From assembly GCA_949130495.1 (NCBI GenBank), contig OX422220.1:127756268-127820267 (forward strand): a stretch of DNA of 64,000 bases. Reading direction: 5' to 3'. Numbering within the stretch: the stretch's first letter is position 1; each line of letters opens with the position of its first letter. The stretch is from Sambucus nigra. Its lineage: Eukaryota > Streptophyta > Magnoliopsida > Dipsacales > Adoxaceae. A program made the translations under genes and the position numbers. The notes beneath the pieces were generated by a model. It searched no databases, was not told where the DNA came from, and was given only the letters and a program-made list of their open reading frames with translations. This document shows positions 22,005 to 34,627 of this stretch, piece by piece.

Positions 22005-25000
22005 TGTGACACCCCGCCTAATTAAATACCGGGTGATCAGTCATTTACTAAATTAAAATCAAGGTGAACGGTTGGTTCATTCTTAGCATCACTGTCGAAA
22101 AATAACTTTTCCAATTTAAACAACATAAATAATTAAGCTAAGTGTCAAAACTATTTTAGACATTACTTTCTAAATTTTATTTTATAAACCAAACATTTAA
22201 AACTTTACATAATTCATAGATAACGAATCACACAACAACTATCCCGGAACATATAATCCAAATAATTTAAACATTCAACAAATTGATTCCAACATTAAAA
22301 CTTAAAGGAAAACATCCTGACAGTAATAAATCCCAAAGTGTAAATAAATGAATCATAATATCCAATAAAACAACTGAATGATGGAAAAAAGGCGGCACAT
22401 GCCCAACTGGATAAAATAAATGCTAGGAGTGGAATCAAGAAATGAGGTCGTCTAAGCAAGAGGCCTGCAACTCCCACCTAAGCTGCAGTGCGTTCCTTCC
22501 AAAGGATCCTATGAAAGATGCCTCTGTGGTTGGCCACCTGTAATATATATACATATATATACAAGAGAGAAAAGAAAATGGAAACGGGTCAGAGCCCGAT
22601 TATAAAAACGATTTAAAATTAGTTTAGCAAGTATTTTAAATGTTTACTAGCCAATGCAACAACATATTAGTGCGGCACTCCCTTGAGAAATTCTCACCTC
22701 TCTTCTAATTTGCACGCCTATCGCACTAACCTTCCCAACGGTTTAACTTATCATATCTTAGGTTGCTCGTAAGATTAAATTGACAAATTCAATTGTTTAA
22801 GAGGTTAATTCCATTTGACAACAAAGTTCTCATTTAAACCTTATGTGCTAATAAAGTTTCTCCGTAACATATTATACTTTTCAAACACATATTCCCCAAT
22901 TGAAATAATTACTCATTTCTTACTTACCATAAACACAGTAGGTAGTTCCCAAATTCGAGATTTAAATATATATATTAAATACTCATATAATATATATATA
23001 TTCTAACAGCACCATACATAATAATTATGGTGCGGGTATACTCTACTATCCAGTCCCCGTATCACTCGTAATAAGGGAAATAGAAGTTCGGAATCACTCT
23101 CGAAATATATTAACACAAACACAAAGAATATTGAGGCGAAGCATAGATTCTAGGTCTCTAAGATGTCAGTACATGCTCCCATGTCTCTTAGGACCGTCTG
23201 ACTATCGATCCGATAGCCTGTACCAAAGGATTTCTATCTTCTAGGGTACGAGTCAATATCCTCCATAAAGGTCCCATCGAGATAAGACTGTCCCAACACG
23301 GTAACCTCAGGGATAACAAGTAGCGTGGGAATGATTTTTATACGTATATAGTATATGCATAAACACAGTCATATAAATATACCACTATTACTATATCAAA
23401 TTTAGGTATACTCTCATAACCCATAATTATGATATTTATCATTATTTATCATTATTTAGATATCATGTATAACGGTCCGTCTCTTATTCATTTTATTTTA
23501 GAGATTTAATTTATTCCAACTCACTTCTCATCTCTCGAAGTATTTCCTTTTACTTAAGTAAAATTTCAGTAAGCCCTCACTCACCTTCTAATCCAAATCC
23601 TAGACCTTTCGAATTTTAAGTCTACGCACATTAGATTTCTTAGGAATGAATATTTACCCGTTTACCCTTCGTTTGTCCCATTTCATTAAAGTTCCACTTA
23701 ACGGGGTTACCTTGACCTTACTGGTCCTTTTTATGTTTCCTTATGACCTAATGACATTAATCAAGATTTATTACGCATTTAATAGGATTAAGTCAACCCA
23801 AGGAAAATCTTGTTTTTCCCAGAAGGGGTGGATCGATCGATAGAAAGGGGTCATTCGATCGAACCATCGGTCGATCGAAGCTCTTGGCTCGATCGATCGA
23901 TCAAACAGGTATGGCGAAATCTGTAGAATACCAGTTATGGGTTCTATCATCTAACATCATCCAAATCAAAATTTTTAACTCCTAAACTCCAAGAAATTTA
24001 TACCACAAACCTTTTAAACCCAAATGGACAACATTCTACGTAAGGCATGTGAGTTTTCATCAAGAATCATAGATTAAAAGTGCCAAAATTTATACAATTC
24101 TCATGAACCCTAAAAATTCCTTTAACTTGATTCAAATAATTCTTTTCCAGAATATCTACTTCTAATCCATCATAAATCCGTGGTTAAACCTCTACATGTG
24201 AAAAGGATTTCCAGATTATTGTTTATATCATTACAACATGCAATTTCTAATCTCCAACATGGGTTTTCTTTCATAGAAACTCATCCTAATCAACCCTAAA
24301 CTAACATGAATGAATCATTAACGAAATTAAACAAGATAAATACTTAACTGGGAATTTTTGTTTCTGATTTTCGGCTAAAATCAGTGTGGTGGTGATCCTC
24401 GTTACGCGATCTATCGTTTGGCGACGATGGCGACCCAAACGGAGGAGTTTTCGGCCTAGAACTCTTTGGCAAGCTCTCTCCTTCCTTCCCCAATGGATGT
24501 TTCTTGTTTTTGGTTGAGTTATCCCAATAAGGCAAGCCTAAGCATCTGATATAACCTTACAATTTTCGTGGGTTTCCATACCTAAAAATTTAAAATGTCC
24601 AAAATGCCCTCCCCGGGTGTTAATTAGGCCTAAAAATGCCCTGAGACCCAAACCAAACCCCCGAGTACATTATTTTAACTATCTCGACCCTTACGAATAC
24701 TTTGGCACACTCGAAATGACCATACGGATGACTTATAATTTATTCACTTTTATTAATCAACATTTAGTCCCGACACGACACGGGCGTGTCCTGACTTAAA
24801 TTTCTAAAATTATAATTTTATTTACTCGTGACATTTAATGGAACCAATATTATATATTACTTTGCTCATTAGTAATATTCAACAAGTTTCCAATGATTAC
24901 TAACTATCGTCACGTTAGTAATTATAAAAATAATAAATTTTCGGATTTATATTAAATTAATAACTCACATTAAATTTAATAAATCCCCAAATTTAGAATG

Positions 25001-25010
25001 CATAAAAATA
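22005..25010 (-). repeat. 3' LTR of element C, its inner 13 bp lost
   Basis: Matches 25705-28691 throughout with point changes and small indels. The last bases that should read TGGGGTATTACA are missing, and the LTR joins gag sequence directly at 25010/25011. A TCGATCGA palindrome cluster lies at 23831-23902, and a TATA-rich run at 22543-22560. Confidence 0.85.
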
Positions 25011-25600
25011 CGAATGACCGTCCATTCCACATTTGTGACCCGGTTGCACACATTTATAGCAGAGTCTTGAAATTTCTCGTTGGTCGGGTTATGGTTTCTC
25101 TTTAGTCTAATTCGAACAAGATTGACGTTTATGACCGTCCATTCCACATTTGAAACACCTCTTTGTGACTTCATTCTTACCCCAACTTTGTTGGCCCTGA
25201 CGCTTTTGGCCCTCTACGTAAATTCGGTTACCTCTGGGGCTGTCTTGATCTTCATGGGTTTGTTGCCGCAATTTCGGTGTCTTCGCACAATTGTCAACTC
25301 TAGTCACATGCAGTTGAAAAATCTCTCTAGGTCTTTTACCTCCTCTGATCTGCATGTTGCATTCATGGTACTGTAAGACTGCATTGGTAACTGCTTGTGC
25401 CATAATACCTGCAAATTCGGAGATTGGTACCCTTTTTGAAGAAGCATGAGATGTGAAATATTCTTGCTCTCTAACTTCCCTAACGGAATTAGCTTCTTGA
25501 TTTTGACAGTCCATCTGAAAGTTTAAAATAATTTGAATAAGTTCAACATTCGCATCGACAAATTGCAGAAGCACGAATTTCAAATAAATAAAGGTGAATA
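25011..25600 (-). pseudogene. Element C gag remnant with zinc knuckle
   Basis: The minus strand reads SKRVPISEFAGIMAQAVTNA, GGKRPREIFQLHV and the CCHC knuckle CFKCGMDGHKRQSC (near 25155-25115), followed by a second decayed knuckle-like text near 25050-25020. ATGACCGTCCATTCCACATT occurs at 25014 and 25132, so the knuckle region is partly duplicated. The capsid part and all of pol are deleted. Gag knuckles bind the RNA genome. Confidence 0.8.
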
Positions 25601-25690
25601 CAATATTCCTAATATTAGGGCTCTAAATCAAAGACGCTAAGCGAAAAGAGAAATAATACGTACAGATCCTAAAGGACACTAGAACCTGAT

Positions 25691-25704
25691 TCTCTGATAC
25701 AACC
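25691..25704 (-). other. Primer-binding site of element C (initiator Met tRNA)
   Basis: The minus strand reads TTGTATCAGAGA two bases after the LTR end, a two-base variant of the TGGTATCAGAGC expected for tRNA-iMet priming; element D has the exact form. Confidence 0.75.
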
Positions 25705-28704
25705 TGTGACACCCCGCCTCATTAAATACCGAGTGATCAGTCCTTTATTAAATTAAAATCAAGGTGAACGGTTAGTTCATTCTTAGCATCACTGTAGAAA
25801 AATAACTTTTCCAATTTAAACACCCTGAATAATTAAGCTAAGTGTCAAAACCATTTTAGACTTTACTTTCCAAATTTTATTTTATAAACCAACATTTAAA
25901 ACTTTACATAATTCATAGATAACGAATCACACAACAACTATCCAGGAACATATAATCCAAATAATTTAAACATTCAACAAATTAATTCCAACATTAAAAC
26001 TTAAAGGAAAACATCCTGACAGTAATAAATACCAAAGTGTAAATAAATGAATCACAATATCCAATAAAATAACTGAATGATGGAAAAAAGGCGACACATG
26101 CCCAACTGGATAAAATAAATGCTAGGAGTGGAATCAAGAAATGAGGTCGTCTAAGTAAGAGGCCTGCAACTCCCACTTAAGCTGAAGCGCTTTCCTTCTA
26201 AAGGATCCTACGTAAGACGCCCATGTGGATGGGCACTTGTAATATATACATATATAAACAAGAGAGAAAATAAAATGGAAACGGGTCAGAGCCCAATTGT
26301 AAAAACGATTTAAAATTAGTTTAGCAAGTTTTTAAAATGTTTACTGGCCAATGCAACAACATATGAGTGCGTAACTCCCTTGAGAAATTCTCACCTCTCT
26401 TCTAATGTGCACGCCTATCCCACTAACCTTCCCAACGGTTTAACTTATCTTATCTTAGGTTGCTTGTAAGATTAAACTGACAAATTCAATTGTTTAAGAG
26501 GTTAATTCCATTTGAAAACATAGTTCTCATTTAAACCTTATTTGCTAATAAAGTTTCTCCGTAACATATTATACTTTTCAAACACATATTCCCCAATTGA
26601 AATAATTATTCATTTCTTACTTACCATAAACACACTAGGTAGTTCCCAAATTCCAGATTTAAATATATATATTAAATACTCATATAATACATATATATTC
26701 GAACAGTACCCCACATAATAATTATGGTGCGGGCATACTCTGCTATCCAGTCCCCATATCACTCGTACTAAGGGAAATACAGGTTCGGAATCACTCTCGA
26801 ACTGTATTAACACAAACACAAACAATATTGAGGCGAAGCATAGATTCCAGGTCTCTAAGAGGTCAGCACATGCCCCCACGTCTCTTAGGACCGTCTGACT
26901 ATCGATCCGATAGCCTGTACCAAAGGATTTCTATCTTCTAGGGTACGAGTTAGTATCCCCCATAAAGGTCCCATCGAGATAAGACTGTCCTAGCGTGGTA
27001 ACCTCAGGGATAACAAGTAGCGGGGGCATGATTTTTACACGTATATAGTATATGCATAAACACAGTCATATAAATATACCACTATTACTATATCAAATTT
27101 AGGTATACTCTCATAACCCATAATTATGATATTTATCCTTATTTATCATTATTTAGATATCATGTATAACGGTCCGTCTCTTATTCATTTTATTTTGGAG
27201 ATTTAATTTATTCCAACTCACTTCTCATCTCTCGAAGTATTTCCCTTTACCTAAGTGAAATTTCAGTTATCCCTCACTCACCTTCTAATCCAACACCTAG
27301 ACCTTTCGATTTTTAAGTCTACGCACATTAGATTTCTTAGGAATCAATATTTCCCCATTTACCATTCGCTTGTCCCATTTCATTAAAGTTCCACTTAACG
27401 GGGTTACCTTGACCCTACTGGTCCTTTTTATGTTTCCTTATGACCTAATAACATTAATCAAGATTTATTATGCATTTAATCGGATTAAGTTAACCCAAGG
27501 AAAATATTGTTTTTCCCAGAAGGGGTAGATCGATCGATAGAAAGGGGTCATTCGATCGAAGCTATTGGCTCGATCGATTGATCAAATTGGTATGGCGAAA
27601 TCTGCAGAATACCAATTACGGGTTCTATCATCTAACATCATCCAAATCTAAATTTTTAACGCCCAAACTCCCAGAAATTTATACCACAAACCTTCTAAAC
27701 CCAAATGGACAACATTCTACGTAAGGCATGAGAGTTTTCATGAAGAATCATGGATTAAAAGTGCCAGAATTTATACAAATCTCATGAACCCTAAAAATTC
27801 CTTTAACTTGATTCAAATCATTCTTTTTCCATAATTTCTACTTCTAATTCATCATAAATCCATGGTTAAACCTCTACATGTGAAAAGGATTTCTAGATTA
27901 TTGTTTATATCACTACAACATGCAATTATTAATCTCCAACATGGGTTTTCTTTCATAGAAACTCATCCTAATCAACCATAAACTAACATGAACGAAGCAT
28001 TAACGAAATTAAGCAAGATAAATACTTGCCTGGGAATTTTTGTTTCTGCTTTGTGGCTGAAATCAGTGTGGTGGTGATCCTCGTTACGCGATCTATCGTT
28101 TGGCAGCGATGGCGGCGCAAACGGAGGAGTTTTCGGCCTAGAATTCTTTGGAAAACTCTCTCGTTCCTTCTCCAATGGTAGTATCTTATTTTTGGTTGAG
28201 TTAACCCTAGAAGGAAGCCCTAAGCATCTGATATAACCTTACAATTTTCGTGGGTTTCCAGGCCTAAAAATGTAAAATGTCTAAAATGCCCTCCTGGAGT
28301 GTTAATTAGGCCTAAAAATGCCCCGAGACCCAAACCAAACCCCCGGGTACATTATTTTGACTATCTCGACCCTTCCAGACACTTTGGCACACTTGAAATG
28401 ACCATACGGGTGACTTATAATTTATTCACTTTTATTAATCAACATTTAGTCCCGACACGACACGGGCGCGTCCCGACTTAAATTTCCAAAATTGTCATTT
28501 TATTTACTTGTGACATTTAATATCACCAATATTATATATTACTTTGCTCATTAGTAATTTTTAACAAGTTTTCAATGATTACTAACTCTCGTCACGTTAG
28601 TAATTATAAAAATAATAAATTTTTGAATTTATATTAAATTAATAACTCACATTAAATTTAATAAATCCCCAAATTTAGAAAGCATAAAAATATGGGGTAT
28701 TATA
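25705..28704 (-). repeat. 5' LTR of element C
   Basis: Begins TGTGACACC and ends GGGGTATTATA in plus coordinates (usual end GGGGTATTACA). Holds a shortened TCGATCGA palindrome cluster (27528-27583), lacking one CGGTCGATCGAA unit present in the other copy. Confidence 0.88.
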
Positions 28705-28709
28705 GAATA
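28705..28709. repeat. Target-site duplication of element C, right copy (GAATA)
   Basis: Partner of 22000-22004. Confidence 0.8.
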
Positions 28710-29156
28710 GAGATAAAAACCAAGTTTCCTTGTAAATTGGTTAAGCAAGTATATCTCTTTGAAAGACTAAGAACTGGGGGAAGAGGGAAGTGATGTTCCA
28801 TAATATTTATCCGTAGGAATTAAGAAACAGTTTGAACAAGGATCACTATGTGCTGCAGTGTGAAGAGCCTCCAAAATTGGTACTATCCAACATGGTGATT
28901 TAGTGGGTGTTAATAGGGCCTACAAATAAATACTTGGCCTATCAATAGGAAGATTTCTAATCATGGTGATAAGAGATTCAAATATTTTATTTCCAAGCTC
29001 AGAGAGATAATAATAATAAAAATGGATATGTTTAAAATCATATTTGACATGTATAGTTTATGGAAAGTATGCATGAAACAAAAATTGAAAGGCCCATAGT
29101 GGCCCACCTTATTTGGCATCAAAATGGTTTTCAACAAGTTGAGAACAACTCTTATA
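28710..29156. other. No gene seen
   Basis: AT-rich sequence between elements C and E without a convincing reading frame. It should be continuous with 20672-22004 on the left (before C) and with 34628 onward on the right (before E). Confidence 0.5.
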
Positions 29157-29161
29157 AAAAG

Positions 29162-29415
29162 TGTAAGGACACAAATTTCCAATTGAGTCCATATATAGTT
29201 TTGGCTCAATTCCGGACAAAAACATTTATTCATAGGATAGTATTTATTTGTAATATTCTCAAGCCTATGAATTATGTATTGAAGACGTAGCGGCAAAGAA
29301 TTTAAAGCTTCATCAAAATGCCGATTTATGTGCCTCGTTTCTACGTCATCAACTAAGGTTCCATGCTCCCAAGGTATGAATGTAATTATATTTATATAGG
29401 AGCTTGGAACAAAGT
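29162..29415 (+). repeat. Truncated 5' LTR of element E
   Basis: Matches the first 254 bp of the 3' LTR with only about five differences, then switches to gag after GGAACAAAGTT. About 1.4 kb of LTR, the primer-binding site and the gag start are missing. Confidence 0.88.
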
Positions 29416-31210
29416 TGAAAATGAATGTGTTTTAAAACCCGCCGATAGATGGACTGAAAATGAGTTTAAACTTGCTAACTTTAATTCCCGAGGTTTAAAT
29501 GCCTTGTTTAGCGCTGTCGCACCGGATGAATTCCGACGTATTATGACGTGTGAAACCGCTAAAGAAGCTTGGGATATTTTACAATTAACTCATGAAGGAA
29601 CTAGTGTCGTTAAAGCTTCAAAACTCCAAAACCTCACCACTCAATTTGAAACTATCAAAATGGATGAAAAAGAAACCTTTGATAAATTTTATGCTAGACT
29701 TTCTGATATTGTTAATTCATCCTTTAACTTGGGAGAGAAAATACCTGATGAACGTGCAGTAAAGAAAATTTTAAGGTCCCTACTCGATAGATTTATTCCT
29801 AAAGTGACCGTTTTAAATTCTTTACCCACTTTAGCCTCTACGAAATTAGAAGAGCTTGTAGGTGATTTACAAACCTATGAACTAGATATGTTTCCCTCTA
29901 AAACTGAAAAGAAAGTTGAAAAGGGTGTTGCTTTAAAAGCCCGAAAAGAGGTCAAACAAGTAGTAGAGAGCGATAGTGATAGTGACTCGGAAGACATGGA
30001 TTTGTTTGCTCGTAAATTTAGAAAATTTCTTAAATTTAACAAACATAAAGTTAAAAATGATTTTAAGAAATTTGATTCTTCTAAACATGATAAAAGCGAG
30101 AAGATTTCTAATGCCGAGAAAATCCCTAAACCTAGTAATGAACATTTAGATAAGGACGAGTCTAATAAGTGTTTTGGTTGTGAAGGTTATGGCCATAGGG
30201 CTTATGAGTGCCCCACTAAACTAAGGAAAGATGGTAAGCGACCTATTTCATATAATGCAACCCTTAGTGATAGTGATAAGGAAGAAAAGCCCGATTCCCT
30301 CACTAAGAAAAATTTTGTGGCTTTTATGGCTAGTCATGTGAGTGATAATGAGAACTCATCGATTGATGAAACAATAGCACATGCCACTTCCAAGGTCATT
30401 GTTCATGATTCCCTTGTTTTTAATGATAGTGAGAGTGGAGAAGAGAGTGAAAATTAAGAAGAGGTTGATGTGAGTGAACTTCAAAATGATTTTCATGAAT
30501 TATATAAAGAATCTATTAATTTGAAAAGAACTAATTTGAAGTTAGAAGCTTGTTTAAGAAAGAGTGTCAAGGTCGTTGATGACAGTGCCTTAATAGAAGA
30601 CCTTAGGACACATGTGAGGACTCTTCAAGAGAAGCTTGATTATGTAGAAGGCGAAAGAGATAGCCTTAGGGGTTTAATGGAATCCTTGAAAAATGAGCTT
30701 CTTGCTTTTGAAGAGCGAAATGTTTTACTAGAATCTAACATTGCTGAATTGGAAAATAAATTAAAAGATTCTAGTAATGTCAAATTTGATTTGGAATGTC
30801 GTTCGGAAAAACTTGATAAAATGTTAGGAACGATCCAAATTAAAAATGACACTTGTGGTTTAGGCTTCAATCCTTGTAATGAATTTACTCATAATGCCCA
30901 AACCAATGTTTTAGGAGGATCAACTAGGAATACTTTTAAAGATCACTCCTTAAGTAAATCTTTTCGACATGTTCTCACTTGTACACATTGTGGTCGACAA
31001 GGTCATCGTAGGAAATTTTGTTTAGATCTTAAACGAATTCCTAGAAAACCCCATCGTAAAGTAACCACGGTAGTTAACGTTCCTACACCTCAAAATAGTC
31101 ATTCCACATTAATTTGGGTTAGGAAATCCGACTTGGTTACCTTACAAAATAGGGTTGTTGATTCTCGTTTACTTACACATGCTTCCTCCCTTGCTAAATC
31201 TAATGGATGA
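29363..31210 (+). pseudogene. Element E gag, one in-frame stop, N-terminus replaced
   Basis: Two open stretches, 29363-30457 and onward to 31210, are in the same frame and are split only by TAA at 30455-30457. Residues from about 20 on belong to the Copia gag (UBN2) domain: SRGLNALFSAVAPDEFRRI, TAKEAWDILQLTHEGTS. A first knuckle CFGCEGYGHRAYEC lies near 30173, then an acidic Ser/Asp/Glu region, a long coiled coil (about 30470-30850), and a second knuckle CTHCGRQGHRRKFC near 30980. The first ~18 residues come from the LTR, since the deletion fused LTR and gag. Gag forms the particle and binds RNA. Confidence 0.88.
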
Positions 31211-32929
31211 ATGTGTTAGTGTTTGCATACTTTAGCGTTTGTACTTCATGCTATATTCATATGCTAAATGTATGCTTGTTTAGTCAGTTTCTAGTCATAA
31301 CCTTATTTCATATCACATGCTAGAAATCATGGCTTGTTTATCTTTTTGTATTATATTTTGTGTTTGAATTAATTGAACAATATAAAAAGATTTTTGTTTA
31401 TCATTTTTGTTTTATTTATTTCATTTAAGCTTAATGAAAAATACAAATGATCTTTGTTTAGTCTTTTGAGTATATATCTTTCTTCTTGACTACAAATGTT
31501 AAAAACTCAAAAAGATTTTGTTTGGTGTGTATTTTTGTTTGACACACTTTATGTGGCATATTCTTGGGTTTTGAATCCCATCCTTTACGCTCCCACGTGG
31601 CTAGAACTTTTGGTTTAGATTTTCAATCCTTATTATGTTCTTTACCATATTTTATGGAGTAGTTGGATTTTGTATTGTTTAAATGGATTCTATTTCTATA
31701 TGCCTCTATTCACACATGCACGAGCTCTTTTGAAATCTTAATGTCACATGTTTTATTTGAGCTTTTTGAGGTGTTCTCCTATCAATCTAGTCATCTACAT
31801 ATCTATGACCTAGGAGGACTAGTGCATGTCAAAATCCGTTGCATGTGAGATTTGTGAGAAAAATGAAAACATGATAAATTAATATATGCATTCCGAAAGG
31901 ATGAATTAAATCCTTTGCGATAGTAAGCCACCGTTGATTGGATCTAAAAGAAATACGTGATCCAAAGGCCTAAAAACAGAATATTTGGCATTTAAAAGAA
32001 AGCAATTGCCAAGGCCTATGTTTGTTTGATATATTCATTCAAAAAAAAAAGAATATATATGCTCATTGAGGGAGAATTGGATGGTATATCAACGGTTTGC
32101 ACAATGTCCATTTATCCTAGTTGTCTTTAATGTCATGACTCTATTTGGTTTGTAGAATCATCATCATGCTAGGCTTGTATGCATCGTGTATGTTTGTTCA
32201 TTGAGTTCAATCTATATTGTCACATGAGGTTATATTTCAATGTGATGAAGTTTGCAATCAAATGAGAACTCCGTGAACGTTTATTAAGTGTTTGGGTCTA
32301 AATTTAATTGTTGCTAGTACACACCCCTACACTTCCGTTTCCATATGACACATTTTTGCCATACGAGTGTGTAAACTTATTGTATTTTGTGTCGTGTGTG
32401 TGTTTATATCTATATATATATATATGCAAGTGCTCTATTGGTATATTTTTTTTGTATCTGTATATATGATATTTGTTTGTCTTTGCCTTGCTTTTATTGC
32501 CCATATGCTGTCATGTCTTATCACTTTAAACTTTCACATGCTGTTTATTAGTTCTTTATCCTTTGCCTATTCCCGAACAAAAAGGGGGAGAATGATGATA
32601 GGGGGAGAAATGGTATCTAATCCTATTATTATCGTATCTTAGATTGGGGGAGATTTATCTTAGGGGGAGACGTCTTTCTAAGTAGGTCATGTGTTTAAAG
32701 GGAGAATTAATTTAGGGGGAGTAATTAATTAATTGCATTTAATATTTTGATATTCCCTATGCATTTGATGAGTTTGCTTAAGTGTGCAGGAATCTTTCTA
32801 AAGAGGCATCTTTCTATGGCAAAGCGTTTGATCCTTGGGTTGAGTCAAGATTGGGCGGGTTATGTTTTGAGTCTAGTAGAGCTTGACGGCCCTTTAGGAT
32901 TTTTGTTTGGTTTTTGTCCCGGAATAGCC
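31211..32929 (+). other. Noncoding 3' region of element E
   Basis: AT-rich, with no pol. Its last part contains repeated GGGGGAGA steps, listed separately. Confidence 0.7.
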
Positions 32930-32942
32930 AAAGGGGGAGATT
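32580..32942 (+). repeat. Array of polypurine-tract-like motifs ending in the PPT
   Basis: AAAGGGGGAGAA at 32580, then GGGGGAGA-type steps near 32600, 32645, 32662, 32699 (AAAGGGAGAA) and 32715, and the true PPT AAAGGGGGAGATT at 32930-32942 adjoining the LTR. Multiple PPT copies are a reported sirevirus trait. Confidence 0.75.
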
Positions 32943-34622
32943 TGTAAGGACACAAATTTCCAATTGAGTCCATATATAGTTTTGGCTCAATTCCGGGCAA
33001 AAACATTTATTCATAGGATAGTATTTATTTGTAATATTCTCAAGCCTATGAATTATGTATTGAAGACGTAGCGGCAAAGAATTTAAAGCTTCATCAAAAT
33101 GCCGATTTATGTGCCTCATTTCTACGCCATCAACTAAGGTTCCATGCTCCCAAGGTATGAATGTAATTATATTTATATAGGATCGTGGAACAAAGTTTAT
33201 TGGGTGTTAGGTGTAATAAAAACTGCATTTTATTTTCAGAAAGAATCAATTAAGAACTTTAAAATAAGTATATAAAAGTTTCTGGGCCAAAATCGAATTT
33301 TTCAATCTTTCTGGTCGTTCGTTAGAAATGTCGTTCGAACGAGTTTTTTCGTTCGAACCAGATTTCGTTCGAACGGGTTTTGTCGTTCGAACCAGCTTCG
33401 TTCGAATGAGTTTTGTCGTTCGAACCAGTTTCGTTCGAACTAGTTTTGCCAACGACCCTAACTGGTCAGTCGTTCGATATGTCGTTCGAACGAATGTTCG
33501 TTCTAACGAGGTATCTAACGAACTTCTAACGAGCCCAGGCTGGTCACTCGTTAGAAGTCTCGTTCGAACGAGAATCAAGTTCGTTCGAACGAGATTCCAG
33601 CGGGAACAGTTATTTGGCAATTTTTTGCAGTTTTTCCCCACTCCTCCACTTGGTTTTCAACCAACTTTTTTCATACATTATTATGTGCGGGAAACACATT
33701 TTCCAAGACAACTTTTCCATCCTAATACATCTCCTAGAGAGAGTTTGAGAGATCATTTTAAAAAAGGAAAATGTTCATGTTTGAGTGTTCTTCAACTTAA
33801 AGAAAAATCTTTAAACACTTAGTTTACACCCATTATTGTTTATTCCAAGTTCTATATATACATATCCTTACTTGGAGTTTTTGGCACCGGTTTTCTCTAC
33901 CGAATTCAAGAGACGTTTCGGGTTTGCTTCTACACCCCATCACAAAGAAGACTTTTGTTGAGATTCTACCCACACGGAGAAAGGATCCATGCTTGGGTGA
34001 CGGTGACCATATAAAGTCCCATCGGTGGATTCCTAGACCACGGTGGTGTTCCGTTGGTTATCCGCTAATTGGAGGTTGATACAAGAAGAAGCATCACGGC
34101 TTTAGAGGGTTCGAGTTTAGGAAGTAAGTCTCTTGTCTTGTATTTTGTAATACCGTTTTTAGTGGATTTGAGGCTAGGGCCGTCCCGAGGTTTTTTCCCG
34201 TTAGTGGGTTTTTCCTCGTACATCGCGGTGTAGTGTGACATTGTTTATTTTTATCTTGGATAAAATTTAGAACTCATGCTTTAGATTTAATTCAAGATAA
34301 AATTCGGTTTAATTCTCACACAATATTAAAATTGGACTTTAATTTAATATTGGGTAAAATTGTGTAATTCAAGTCAGTTGCATTAATTTGGTTTCGCCTA
34401 ACTTTGGATAATTGTTAATTATGACTTAGGCAAATTCTAGGACTTGAATTATGTTTTTTAATTTGTTTTGAGAAATTAAAACTTGTTGTTATTTTTGAAA
34501 GTTGAACCATCACCCTGTTGTACAACACTTCCGCATCATCTCTTCATTGAGTTTTAGATTGAAAAGGAAATTCAATATTTTAATCGAGTGAATTATTCAA
34601 AACCCGGGGATTCCACTTTTCA
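32943..34622 (+). repeat. 3' LTR of element E
   Basis: 1,680 bp from TGTAAGGACAC to CCACTTTTCA. It holds a cluster of GTTCGAACGA-like palindromes (33310-33600) and a TATA box TATATATA (33853-33860). Confidence 0.87.
33310..33600. repeat. TTCGAA palindrome cluster in LTR of element E
   Basis: CGTTCGAACGA and near copies recur about every 15-35 bp, including CGTTCGAACCAG, GTCGTTCGAACGAG and CGTTAGAAGTCTCG. It lies about 250 bp before the TATA box, in the enhancer position of U3. Confidence 0.85.
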
Positions 34623-34627
34623 AAAAG

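Larger units (their letters stand above)
22005..28704 (-). mobile_element. Element C: chromovirus-like LTR retrotransposon, internally deleted
   Basis: Two similar 3-kb LTRs (22005-25010 and 25705-28704) flank only about 0.7 kb of internal sequence containing a primer-binding site, short leader and gag fragment. LTR text matches element D (TGTGACACCCCGCC, GGTTGGTTCATTCTTAGCAT, AATTAAGCTAAGTGTCAAAA), whose pol places it in the Tekay/Del group of chromoviruses. Orientation is minus, given by the PBS and gag. Flanking GAATA repeats show that insertion ends are intact. All of pol and most of gag are missing. Confidence 0.85.
29157..34627 (+). mobile_element. Element E: gag-only Copia element, sirevirus type, with TSD AAAAG
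   Basis: A 254-bp direct repeat (29162-29415 and 32943-33196) marks the start of both LTRs, TGTAAGGACACAAATTTCC. The 3' LTR ends TTCCACTTTTCA at 34622 and AAAAG flanks both sides (29157-29161, 34623-34627). PPT AAAGGGGGAGATT (32930-32942) abuts the 3' LTR. Gag has two CCHC knuckles and a coiled coil; no protease, integrase, RT or RNase H follows. The 5' LTR is truncated, so it is a nonautonomous derivative. Confidence 0.88.

Noticed and set aside
22295..22477. A 60-codon minus-strand frame repeated at 25994-26176 in both LTRs of element C.
   Set aside because: It is part of the LTR, and nearly all differences between the two copies change an amino acid, so it shows no selection for protein.
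23160..23340. Text such as CGGTAACCTCAGGGATAACA in the C LTR resembling rRNA phrases.
   Set aside because: Too short, found in both LTR copies, and no wider rRNA match.
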